22,842 nt of DNA, taken from Rickettsiales bacterium. Its GTDB lineage: Bacteria > Pseudomonadota > Alphaproteobacteria > Rickettsiales > UBA998. Of this stretch, positions 8,095 through 15,696 are shown in pieces. The stretch is from NCBI GenBank assembly GCA_019749855.1, contig JAIEPI010000176.1:1-22842 (forward strand). Reading direction: 5' to 3'. Position numbers and translations under genes: made by a program. Each line of letters begins with the position of its first letter. Position 1 is the first letter of the stretch. Under the pieces are notes generated by a model. That model had not been told where the DNA came from. It made no database searches and saw only the letters and a list, made by a program, of their open reading frames with translations.

Positions 8095-8123
8095 TTGAAT
8101 TTCCTCTGGCCTATGGATTATAT
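8095..8123 (+). promoter_or_regulatory. Possible sigma-70-type promoter for hflK-hflC-degP
   Basis: TTGAAT (8095-8100) and TTATAT (8118-8123) are separated by 17 bases within the 115-base divergent gap between mrp and hflK. The -35 match is fair and the -10 match is poor. This gap must hold promoters for both directions; I could not pick a clear one for mrp. Confidence 0.22.
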
Positions 8124-8206
8124 GCTATGAGCATGATAGGACAACATATGTCAGCGTGATGTAAGTGAGACACATGCTGTACGCAAGCTAAACCCGACGA
8201 GGCATT

Positions 8207-9358
8207 ATGAACTGGACGAACAAAGGCCCTGGTAATCAGGGGCCGTGGGGCCCACGGTCTGGTGGTGGCAATCAGGGCGGTGGCAATGGACCGCGCCGCC
8301 CGGGAAAACAAACACCACCTGACTTTAACGAATTTTTGCAGCGGTCGCAGGATACGCTTAAGGGTATGCTGGGCGGCGGTGGCGGTCAGCGTTCTTTTAT
8401 GCTGATTGCTATGGTTGTCGGCCTGTTGTGGGTTGGTCTGGGCATTTACCGCGTCGAAGCCGATGAGCTGGGTGTTGTTCTGCGCTTTGGTCAGTTCAAC
8501 CGCACGACGGAGGCGGGGCTGCATTATCATTTGCCGTATCCGATTGAGACCGTGCTCAAACCAAGTGTCAGTCGCATTAATACGGTGGAAGTCGGCGGCA
8601 GTGCCAGCCAGATGGGTCAGCAAATTTACAGCCGAAATGCCTTGTCAGACGCTGCGCTTTCGCCGCTTCAGGAAAGCCAGATGTTGACGGGTGACTCCAA
8701 TATCGTTGAAGTGAATTTCGAGGTGCAATGGCGCATTAATGCGGCGGAGCCTGAAAAATTCCTCTTCAATGTGCGCGATGCGTACGCCACCGTTAAGCCT
8801 GTGGCTGAATCGGCGATGCGTGAAGTGATTGGCCAGATGAAGCTGGAAGCTATTTTGACCACCGAGCAAGGTAACATTGCGACGCGAACACAGGATATTA
8901 TTCAGCGCGTGCTGAATAATTACGATGCGGGCATAGAAGTGGTCAGCGTCAACTTATCCAAGCCTGACGTTCCCAATGAAGTGATTGATGCTTTTCAGGA
9001 TGTAAAAAAAGCGCAACAAGATCGTGAAACAACGGTGAATATCGCCGATCGTTACCGCAATGAGATCATTCCCAAAGCGAATGGCGATGCCTCGCGCATG
9101 GAACAGGAAGCCCTCGCTTATAAAAAACAGGTTGTAGATAAGGCGGAGGGTGAAACATCACGATTCCTTGCGGTTTATGAACAATTCCGTTTAGCCGAGG
9201 ACGTCACGCGTAAGCGTATTTATCTGGAAACAATGGAAGAGATTTTACATGGCATGCAAAAAGTCGTGGTGGATCAAAAAACCACTGGTGGGAGCGGTGT
9301 CGTTCCCTATTTGCCATTAAGTACATTAGCGCCCTCACGCTCTAAGGAGTTAAACTGA
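8207..9358 (+). CDS. hflK: HflK, SPFH-domain subunit of the FtsH-regulating membrane complex
   Basis: HflK pairs with HflC to form a large ring in the inner membrane around FtsH, shaping how that protease degrades membrane proteins. The first 60 residues are rich in Gly, Pro, Asn and Arg (cytoplasmic tail), then one membrane segment runs from about 62 to 81. The SPFH/band-7 domain follows, with RVEADELGVVLRFGQF and MLTGDSNIVEVNFEVQWRI typical of HflK. A charged helical region with EALAYKKQVVDKAEGE lies near the C-terminus. At 383 residues it is a little shorter than E. coli HflK (419). GAGG stands five bases before the ATG. The stop shares one base with the hflC start (TGATG), so the two are translationally coupled. 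Confidence 0.96.
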   Translation: MNWTNKGPGNQGPWGPRSGGGNQGGGNGPRRPGKQTPPDFNEFLQRSQDTLKGMLGGGGGQRSFMLIAMVVGLLWVGLGIYRVEADELGVVLRFGQFNRTTEAGLHYHLPYPIETVLKPSVSRINTVEVGGSASQMGQQIYSRNALSDAALSPLQESQMLTGDSNIVEVNFEVQWRINAAEPEKFLFNVRDAYATVKPVAESAMREVIGQMKLEAILTTEQGNIATRTQDIIQRVLNNYDAGIEVVSVNLSKPDVPNEVIDAFQDVKKAQQDRETTVNIADRYRNEIIPKANGDASRMEQEALAYKKQVVDKAEGETSRFLAVYEQFRLAEDVTRKRIYLETMEEILHGMQKVVVDQKTTGGSGVVPYLPLSTLAPSRSKELN

Positions 9359-10293
9359 TGCCGCGTACACCCATTCTATTTTTTATTGGCTTTGTTGGAC
9401 TGATTACACTGTTTAACAGCCTCTACATCGTCAATCAGACGGAACAGGCACTGATTACGCAGTTTGGTGAGATTAAGCGCGTGGTTGATACACCGGGGCT
9501 GAAACTGAAAAAGCCGTTTATTGAAAGCGTTGAGTTTTTTGATAAGCGCCTCCTTGATTTCAATGCACCTCCCATCGAAATGATCACGCAGGATCGTGAG
9601 CGTATTGTGGTGGACGCCTATGTGAAATACCGTATCTCTGATCCCAAACAATTCTTCAAATCGGTGCGTACAGAAGAGGGCTTGCGCAGCCGCTTCAACA
9701 ACATTCTGATTTCCTCACTGCGTCAGGAAATTGGCGGAGTCACGCTGCGATTGCTTCTATCTGAGAAACGTCAGGGCACGATGCAGGCAGTGCGTGATGA
9801 AGCCAATCGAAAAGCGTCACGCGAAGTGGTAGCCCCCAAAAGCGATGCGACGACCCCCACGGCGGAAGAAGTGGCGGTTGAGCGTGTGGCCGCTTCGCGC
9901 GGGTTTGGGATTGAGGTGGTTGATATACGCATTCTGCGCGCCGACCTGCCGCCGGAAATCTCACAATCCACGTTCAAGCGCATGCAGGCGGAATTGGCCG
10001 AAGAAGCGCAAAAATTCCGCTCACAAGGTGAAGAAGAGTCGATTAAAATTCGCTCAAGCGCCGATCGTGACCGCACAGAGCTTTTGGCCGCCGCACAGCG
10101 AAAATCAGAAATCCTGCGCGGTGAAGGTGACGGCATGGCCGCCAAAATCTATGCCGACGCCTTTAACAAGGATGCTGACTTCTATGATTTTTACCGAAGC
10201 ATGCAGGCTTACAAGGTCAGTCTTGGTAAAAGCGATACCACCGTTATTTTATCACCCGACAGTGAGTTTCTTCATTATCTGGAGAAGCGTTAG
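9358..10293 (+). CDS. hflC: HflC, SPFH-domain partner of HflK
   Basis: HflC is the second subunit of the HflKC ring that surrounds FtsH. An N-terminal membrane anchor (about 5-24) leads straight into the SPFH domain with IVNQTEQALITQFGE, KKPFIESVEFFDKRLLD and ITQDRERIVVDAYVKYRI. FGIEVVDIRILRADLPPE is the conserved segment before the long helical stalk (about 215-270, Glu/Arg/Ala-rich). The C-terminal FYDFYRSMQAYK is characteristic of HflC. Despite the 'modulator of protease' name, the family is not itself a protease. AAGGAG lies about eight bases before the ATG, inside the end of hflK. degP starts 33 bases downstream on the same strand. Confidence 0.96.
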   Translation: MPRTPILFFIGFVGLITLFNSLYIVNQTEQALITQFGEIKRVVDTPGLKLKKPFIESVEFFDKRLLDFNAPPIEMITQDRERIVVDAYVKYRISDPKQFFKSVRTEEGLRSRFNNILISSLRQEIGGVTLRLLLSEKRQGTMQAVRDEANRKASREVVAPKSDATTPTAEEVAVERVAASRGFGIEVVDIRILRADLPPEISQSTFKRMQAELAEEAQKFRSQGEEESIKIRSSADRDRTELLAAAQRKSEILRGEGDGMAAKIYADAFNKDADFYDFYRSMQAYKVSLGKSDTTVILSPDSEFLHYLEKR

Positions 10294-10326
10294 TTCATAC
10301 ATCATTTCTTCGCATAGGTTGCTCTT

Positions 10327-11805
10327 ATGACATTCTCTGCCCGCCTGCGCACGCTTCTTGTGCTAATAGTCTGTGCCATTCTTCAGCCCGGCGTTGCCGC
10401 GCAGGCGCGAAGTGCGCCTGACAGTTTTGCTGATCTGGTGGAGCGTTTGAATCCGGCGGTGGTTAATATCTCCACGTCACAGAAAATCAAAGGCGGTGCG
10501 CCTGGCGCGGTCCCTGGCCTCCCGCTGATGGTGCCGCCCGGGCAAGAGGAGCAGTTTCGCGACTTTCTTGAACGCTTTGGCATGCCACAGGGCGGTGAAG
10601 GCGCTGAACCTGCTGATCGTGAGGTGCAGTCGCTTGGCTCAGGATTTGTGATTGATTCGGCTGGCTACATCGTCACCAATAATCATGTGATCCAGAACGC
10701 AGAACAAATTACCGTCATTTTTCAGGATGATACGAAACTAGAGGCTGAGCTGGTTGGCCGTGACCCCAAGACGGATATTGCGCTGTTGAAAGTCACGAGT
10801 GATAAAGCGCTGCCCTTCGTTACCTTCGGTGATTCAGATCAAGCGCGCGTCGGTGATTGGGTGCTGGCGATTGGCAATCCCTTTGGTCTGGGTGGCACCG
10901 TCACAGCGGGGATTATTTCAGCGCGCGCGCGTAACATTAATGCCGGCCCCTTTGATGATTTTCTGCAAACAGACGCTGCCATTAATCGCGGTAATTCGGG
11001 TGGCCCGATGTTTAACATGAATGGCGAAGTTATAGGTATTTCCACGGCAATTTTCTCACCCACGGGGGGCAATATTGGTATTGGCTTTGCCACGCCTTCT
11101 GCTTTGGCAAAACCGGTGCTGGATCAGCTGCGCCAGTTTGGTCGCACCCATCGTGGCTGGCTGGGTGTCAAAATCCAGCAAGTGACGGATGAAATTGCTG
11201 AGAGCGTTGGGCTTGAAACCACTGGTGGCGCACTGGTGTTGGAAGTGAACAAAGAGAGCCCAGCAGCAAAAGCAGGCGTGGAAGCAGGCGATATTGTCCT
11301 CTCATTCAATGGCAAACCTATCAAGGAGATGCGGCACCTGCCGCGACTGGTTGCGGAAACAAAAATTGGCAGCGATGTTGAAATTGTCATTTGGCGTAAC
11401 AACCGCAAGATGACCTTTGCTGTTAAACTGGGTGAACTTGATGAAACAGAGGAAGTTTCAGCCGAACCAACCGGTGAGCAGCCAGCAGCGCCAGTGAAAG
11501 GTGAGAAATATCTCGGCATGAATTTGCGCGATCTAAACGCAAAGCTGGCCGCAGAATTATCGCTGGGCCAAAATGAGGGCGTGCTGGTATTGTCGGTGGA
11601 TCGTGGCGGCATGGCGGCTAAACGTGGATTGCGTCGTCTGGATGTGATTATGGGGGTGAATCAGGTGCCCGTGAGCACACTGAAGGCGTTCCGTATGGCC
11701 ATCGACCATGCCAGAGAGGCCGGACGTGAATTTGCACTGGTGCGCGTGGCACGTGGAAAAACGGAATCTTACGTGACTCTCCCCACGGCCATGCCAGCTA
11801 AATAA
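10327..11805 (+). CDS. degP: DegP/HtrA-family (Do-type) periplasmic serine endoprotease
   Basis: This protein is a secreted protease/chaperone that removes misfolded envelope proteins. A Sec signal peptide is visible: basic start, hydrophobic 9-20, likely cleavage after Ala25 or Ala27. The trypsin-like triad is H120 (VTNNHVI), D150 (DPKTDIALLKV) and S224 (NRGNSGGPMFN). LGSGFVID opens the protease domain. Two PDZ domains follow at about 280-375 and 395-490; the first starts with RGWLGVKIQQV and the second with YLGMNLRDL. A Gly/Pro-rich loop (about 55-95) probably corresponds to the LA loop. The length of 492 is normal for alphaproteobacterial Do proteases. It is last in the hflK-hflC-degP group, so all three envelope quality-control genes are likely co-transcribed. 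It ends 6 bases from the convergent hemW. Confidence 0.96.
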   Translation: MTFSARLRTLLVLIVCAILQPGVAAQARSAPDSFADLVERLNPAVVNISTSQKIKGGAPGAVPGLPLMVPPGQEEQFRDFLERFGMPQGGEGAEPADREVQSLGSGFVIDSAGYIVTNNHVIQNAEQITVIFQDDTKLEAELVGRDPKTDIALLKVTSDKALPFVTFGDSDQARVGDWVLAIGNPFGLGGTVTAGIISARARNINAGPFDDFLQTDAAINRGNSGGPMFNMNGEVIGISTAIFSPTGGNIGIGFATPSALAKPVLDQLRQFGRTHRGWLGVKIQQVTDEIAESVGLETTGGALVLEVNKESPAAKAGVEAGDIVLSFNGKPIKEMRHLPRLVAETKIGSDVEIVIWRNNRKMTFAVKLGELDETEEVSAEPTGEQPAAPVKGEKYLGMNLRDLNAKLAAELSLGQNEGVLVLSVDRGGMAAKRGLRRLDVIMGVNQVPVSTLKAFRMAIDHAREAGREFALVRVARGKTESYVTLPTAMPAK

Positions 11806-11811
11806 TCACAC

Positions 11812-12972
11812 TCAGGCAAGTAGCTCCGATAGCACGTAATCCAGAAGGTGCATGCCTTTTTCGCTGGCCCGCACATGTGAAACATCTTCGTGAAGCAACC
11901 CCTGCGCGACTAACGCTGCGCGTTTTGATGCGGAGGCTAACATATCCAATGGTAATCCAGTTGCCTGCATCAACGCTTCTTTGCTCACGCCCTCATGCAG
12001 ACGTAGCGACGTCATCAGAATTTCCTCGGCACGCTCTGTCATGGTTAATGTGCGAGCATTCTGCGTGCCGTGACCTTGCTCTGATACCTGTTGTAGCCAT
12101 CGCTCTGGTGAGCGTAGCGTTTCACTGGCGATCCACTGGTTGGAATGGCGATCACGGTAGCGACCATGCGCGCCAGGGCCAATGCCGATATATTGCTCAC
12201 CCCGCCAATAGGCCAGATTATGACGACTCTCCGAACCTTTGCGTGCAAAATTCGAGACTTCATAGCGATGTAGCCCCGCCTGCAGACAACGACTCAGGGT
12301 ATCCTCATAGAGCGCCGCCGCGGTGTCTTCATCCGGCAACACGAAATCACCCGCACGATAAAAGCGCTCAAACGGGGTCTCTGGCTCAATGGTGAGCTGA
12401 TAGAGCGAGAGGTGATCGCCGGCCATTTCCAGCGCTTCTTCCAATTCCTCCTGCCAGCTTTGCCGTGTCATGTTGGGGCGGGCATAGATGAGGTCAAAGG
12501 AAAAGCGCGGGAAAACCTGCTTGGCCAGCAGCAATGCTGTACGCGCCTCCTGCACATTATGTTGCCTACCGAGAAACATCAGGTCCTGAGCACGCAATGA
12601 CTGGATTCCAAGTGATAAACGCGACACGCCCGCACGATGGAACGCCTCAAAGGCACTGGCTTCCGCTGATGTGGGGTTGGCTTCCAGCGTAATTTCCACA
12701 GCGGGAGTCGTGTCAAAGAGCGATGTTGAGAGTGCAATTAATGACGCGGCGATGGATGGCGGCATCAGTGAAGGTGTGCCCCCGCCAAAAAAGATGCTAA
12801 CCAGCTGCATATCAGAGGCAATTTTTGTGGCCGCATCCTCCAACTCATGCTGCAGTGCTGATTGCCATGCATCCACATCCACCGAGGCGCGAACGTGACT
12901 GTTAAAATCACAATACGGGCATTTTGCCTTACAAAAAGGCCAGTGGATATATAACGCTAGGGGTGTTTTCAC
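11812..12972 (-). CDS. hemW: HemW, radical SAM heme chaperone (HemN-like)
   Basis: HemW is a radical SAM protein that binds heme and is proposed to deliver it to respiratory enzymes; it was often annotated as oxygen-independent coproporphyrinogen III oxidase. The radical SAM cluster motif CxxxCxxC is C14, C18, C21 in HWPFCKAKCPYCDFNSH. FFGGGTPSLM (59-68), the EANP motif and RLSLGIQSL are typical of the HemN/HemW group. The Cys directly after CxxxCxxC that HemN carries (CxxxCxxCxC) is replaced by Phe23 after Asp22, favouring HemW. The C-terminal winged part ends in EKGMHLLDYVLSELL. The start is GTG at 12972; no ATG, GTG or TTG lies upstream in frame before a stop, and no good Shine-Dalgarno sequence is seen. 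It is divergent from the unknown gene at 13069. Confidence 0.94.
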   Translation of the reverse strand: MKTPLALYIHWPFCKAKCPYCDFNSHVRASVDVDAWQSALQHELEDAATKIASDMQLVSIFFGGGTPSLMPPSIAASLIALSTSLFDTTPAVEITLEANPTSAEASAFEAFHRAGVSRLSLGIQSLRAQDLMFLGRQHNVQEARTALLLAKQVFPRFSFDLIYARPNMTRQSWQEELEEALEMAGDHLSLYQLTIEPETPFERFYRAGDFVLPDEDTAAALYEDTLSRCLQAGLHRYEVSNFARKGSESRHNLAYWRGEQYIGIGPGAHGRYRDRHSNQWIASETLRSPERWLQQVSEQGHGTQNARTLTMTERAEEILMTSLRLHEGVSKEALMQATGLPLDMLASASKRAALVAQGLLHEDVSHVRASEKGMHLLDYVLSELLA

Positions 12973-13012
12973 AGGAAAATGACGAATCGAGGGTTGGTAA
13001 TTGCAAGCGATG

Positions 13013-13028
13013 AGGCTACATATAGCCT
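13013..13028. promoter_or_regulatory. Inverted repeat AGGCTA-CATA-TAGCCT in a divergent gap
   Basis: Six-base perfect arms flank a four-base spacer, in the middle of the 96-base gap between hemW (-) and the unknown gene (+). Its position and symmetry suit a shared operator, but it could be chance; no convincing -35/-10 pair was found beside it. Confidence 0.3.
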
Positions 13029-13068
13029 AGAATGATTTCACGTCATCATTAAACAAGCGGCGCCACCC

Positions 13069-13914
13069 TTGAAACCAAACTCGCAAGAACAAACCACACT
13101 CATACAGCTGCTTGATCGCATCTATGGCGACATACGCGCCATTGAAAGCACGTATCATATTTTTGGCCAGGAAGGCGATTTTCGTGCCCGCATCGAGTAT
13201 TACCATGATGCCGTGCGCGCGGTGGGGCAGGCGGAGGATGATGGGCTATCCAAACATAGCCGCCTCTCCGCAGAGCGGCTGGCCTATGATGTGGCCATGC
13301 TTCGGCATATTCAGGCGAAGCCAATGACCGCGGGGCGGGGCCAGCAGCATCACGCCACCAGCACCGCACTGACGCGTGCAGGCCAGCCTAGCGCCGTGGC
13401 TGAGCCATCGCGTGAGGAACGTCAGGCGTTAAAGCAGCGCTATAAAGACTATACCGTACTATTTGTGGCCTTGCTGGCGGAAAAAGCAGACCGCAACGCG
13501 CAAACGCGTACTGAGGACGCCAACGTCATTGTGACTGATTGTGCCACACTGAAAAATCTGCTGGCCAAACTGCAGCGCGGTGAAATCGCCCTGCGTGATG
13601 TGATGGCCTCCGTCGAGCATCTGGAGCATGACGAATTGCGAAAAGCGTTGCGCACGCTTTTGTCGATGGGAAAGCTCAACCCCAAGGATGTGGCACAGGC
13701 CTCGGGAAAATTGCAAGACGCGCAAGTTGCCGCCGATGCGGAAATCAAGAAAATCGATCAGGCCATGCATCATTTCGCTACCGCGCAACTGGCGGTGTTT
13801 GAAGAAGCGAAAGACACGGTGAAGTCTCTGGCATCGCAGGGCATGAACATCGCGGGCAAGTTCGTCGAAAATGCGATGCGTCAGGCACAGGGACAGGGTC
13901 GCGGCCGATTTTAA
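13069..13914 (+). CDS. Unknown helical protein, 281 residues, TTG start
   Basis: I do not recognise this protein. It appears soluble, with no signal peptide or membrane segment. Two mostly helical halves are joined by a flexible, Gly/Ser/Thr/His-rich linker (about 84-114). The N-terminal half (about 7-83) has amphipathic helices such as LIQLLDRIYGDIRAIESTYH. The C-terminal half holds ATLKNLLAKLQRGEIALRD, then a segment likely to form a coiled coil (about 215-270), and ends in GQGQGRGRF, a basic Gly tail. The only usable start near the upstream stop (13033-13035) is TTG at 13069; the first in-frame ATG is some 75 codons later. Codon use matches the neighbours and no competing frame is plausible. 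The next gene is 69 bases downstream, so the two may be expressed together. A scaffold or nucleic-acid-binding role is possible but unsupported. Confidence 0.75.
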   Translation: MKPNSQEQTTLIQLLDRIYGDIRAIESTYHIFGQEGDFRARIEYYHDAVRAVGQAEDDGLSKHSRLSAERLAYDVAMLRHIQAKPMTAGRGQQHHATSTALTRAGQPSAVAEPSREERQALKQRYKDYTVLFVALLAEKADRNAQTRTEDANVIVTDCATLKNLLAKLQRGEIALRDVMASVEHLEHDELRKALRTLLSMGKLNPKDVAQASGKLQDAQVAADAEIKKIDQAMHHFATAQLAVFEEAKDTVKSLASQGMNIAGKFVENAMRQAQGQGRGRF

Positions 13915-13983
13915 TCATTCTTAATGTTTCTTTGTTAATATGGTGTCTTAGTATCTCGTTTTTTTTACAAAAGAGAATGTTGT

Positions 13984-14703
13984 ATGGTGACATCAGCGGA
14001 AACACGTCAAGCAGCAATTCATGAATCGCTTGTGGCAATGGGCCAGCCAGACGGCGCATTTAGTCAACTGAGGGCGGCGCGCAAAACACTGGGGCGTATT
14101 CTCGAGAAATATATGGATAGCCCGGCGGCGAAATTGAGTGAGGAAGAAAAAATCTACCTTTCTCCGAAAGGAGTCTTGTTGGATGGCATTTATGTGAGTG
14201 ATCAACTGATCTCGCAGGCACCCCCCACGCTGGATAAACAGCGTCTGGAGGATTATCGCCGAGCAGATCAGCAACGTATTTATCTGGCGGGGCATCACGG
14301 GCTGAGTGGTGAGTTTGGTAATGGTATCGGCTATATGGAGACCGTCATCAGCATTTGCGAGGGGCGCCCGCCTGCACGGATGGATGTTCCCTTGCAACGT
14401 CTGTGCTCAGTCATGCGTGAACCTAGTCAGCACATGCGTTTCTTGACCCAGCAAGAATCGATACGCCCTCTGGCAGCAGAGAATAACGTGCAGGCGGCGG
14501 CGCGCGTTGTGCGTAATATTCATCAGTGGATCAAAGCCAATGCACCGCGTATGGCGCCAGATGATGTTGAGGTGGCATATGCCGCCATTCATTCCTATGA
14601 GGAAAATTTAGAAGCTGTTAAGGGCTTTCTTCGCACGGCTAATCTGTATGTCGAGCAACGGCAAGGCAGCGAGCTTGCGCCTGCATCTTTCGGGCGCGCC
14701 TGA
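13984..14703 (+). CDS. Unknown helical protein, 239 residues
   Basis: I do not recognise this protein. It is predicted soluble and largely helical, with no signal peptide, membrane segment or known catalytic motif. Features seen are an N-terminal helix pair (AETRQAAIHESLVAMG, then FSQLRAARKTLGRILEKYMD), a central Gly/His-rich segment (AGHHGLSGEFGNGIGYMETV, about 101-120), and a C-terminal helical bundle with VQAAARVVRNIHQWIKANAP and YAAIHSYEENLEAVKGFL. The ATG is preceded by AAGAGA about eight bases upstream. The 69-base gap before it is T-rich, with a run of eight T. It lies between another unknown gene and a transporter gene, with no gene of known function to point to a role. Coding looks real from length, start signal and codon use. 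Confidence 0.8.
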   Translation: MVTSAETRQAAIHESLVAMGQPDGAFSQLRAARKTLGRILEKYMDSPAAKLSEEEKIYLSPKGVLLDGIYVSDQLISQAPPTLDKQRLEDYRRADQQRIYLAGHHGLSGEFGNGIGYMETVISICEGRPPARMDVPLQRLCSVMREPSQHMRFLTQQESIRPLAAENNVQAAARVVRNIHQWIKANAPRMAPDDVEVAYAAIHSYEENLEAVKGFLRTANLYVEQRQGSELAPASFGRA

Positions 14704-14755
14704 TCGGTTCGCGTTCGATCCTTTCATTGCAACGGGCTGTCTGTTATGACACGCT

Positions 14756-15676
14756 ATGCGACTCTCGAAATTAGCACTTCCGCTGGCAGTGATTGGGCTG
14801 CTACTCAGCTGGCCTTCGGCCTTTCCAGCGATTCGTATTGCTGTGCGGGAATACTCACCGCTTGAAGTGACTGCATTTCGCCTGAGTGTTGCGGCGTTAC
14901 TGATGTTTTCTATTGGCGCGTTCAAAGGCATGGGGCGGCCACGGCGCATTCATTTTCTACCGATCATGGTCTGTGGCATCGTGGGGTTAATGGTGTATAA
15001 TCTGGGCCTTGGCTATGGCATGCTAACGATTTCCGCCTCGGCGGCGGGGTTTATCATCGCGCTTGGGCCGGTGTTCATTGTGATTTTCTCAGCCTTATTT
15101 TTACATGAAGTGGTTGGTTGGAAAACCAGAGCTGGCATTGCGCTTAGTTTTGTCGGCGCGACACTGATTGCGGTGGGTAAGGCAGGTGGATTCTCGCTGG
15201 AATGGGGCGCCTTCTATGTGTTGCTCTCGGCGCTCTCAGCGGCGGTGATGACGTTGACGCAAAAACCGCTTTTATCGCATTATACGGCGTATGATCTCAC
15301 CGCCTATATGACGCTGTGTGCGGCGCTCAGCGTCTTGCCGCTGGGCTGGACCGTGTTTCCCAAAGTGTACCTCGCCTTTCATCAGAGTGTGATGGCAACA
15401 TCGTCAGTGTGGGCGATGCTCCATTTGGCGGTGTCGGTGTCATTTATTGGCTACTTGTTATGGGGATATGTCCTGTCGCAGTTGCCCGCCTCGCGTGTGG
15501 CCAGCCTGATGTATCTGATTCCGATTAGCGCGACACTGATTGCCTGGGGGTGGATTGGTGAAGTGCCAAGCGTTACCACCCTGATAGGTGGCGGTATTGT
15601 CATTGCCGGTGTAGCCATTGTGAATATACGCCGCATGCAAAAAAAGCAGCCGGTTGAGGTAATGGCCGTCGAGTAA
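14756..15676 (+). CDS. EamA/DMT-superfamily transporter
   Basis: This is an inner-membrane transporter of the drug/metabolite superfamily with ten predicted helices in two EamA repeats. Approximate helices are 7-26, 36-55, 68-87, 91-113, 124-141, 149-168, 179-197, 216-238, 247-266 and 272-290. The first helix carries LLLSWPSAFPAIRIAVREYSP, matching the 'W(G/S)..FPAIR.A...Y.P' start of the family. SASAAGFIIALGPVF and LPASRVASLMYLIP are the equivalent conserved segments of the two repeats. Members export amino acids, metabolites or drugs; the substrate here cannot be told. The C-terminus (MQKKQPVEV) is basic and cytoplasmic. The ATG lacks a clear Shine-Dalgarno sequence. It ends 20 bases from the convergent phoX stop. 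Confidence 0.93.
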   Translation: MRLSKLALPLAVIGLLLSWPSAFPAIRIAVREYSPLEVTAFRLSVAALLMFSIGAFKGMGRPRRIHFLPIMVCGIVGLMVYNLGLGYGMLTISASAAGFIIALGPVFIVIFSALFLHEVVGWKTRAGIALSFVGATLIAVGKAGGFSLEWGAFYVLLSALSAAVMTLTQKPLLSHYTAYDLTAYMTLCAALSVLPLGWTVFPKVYLAFHQSVMATSSVWAMLHLAVSVSFIGYLLWGYVLSQLPASRVASLMYLIPISATLIAWGWIGEVPSVTTLIGGGIVIAGVAIVNIRRMQKKQPVEVMAVE

Positions 15677-15696
15677 GTGTTTTTGTTGTGAGCGAC

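Noticed and set aside
13001..13029. TTGCAA before the AGGCTA inverted repeat as a -35 element
   Set aside because: No acceptable -10 hexamer lies 16-18 bases downstream.
13459..13788. Minus-strand open frames opposite the unknown gene at 13069, considered as the true gene
   Set aside because: The plus-strand frame is much longer (281 codons), gives a sensible helical protein and matches the direction of the next genes; the antisense products have odd composition.
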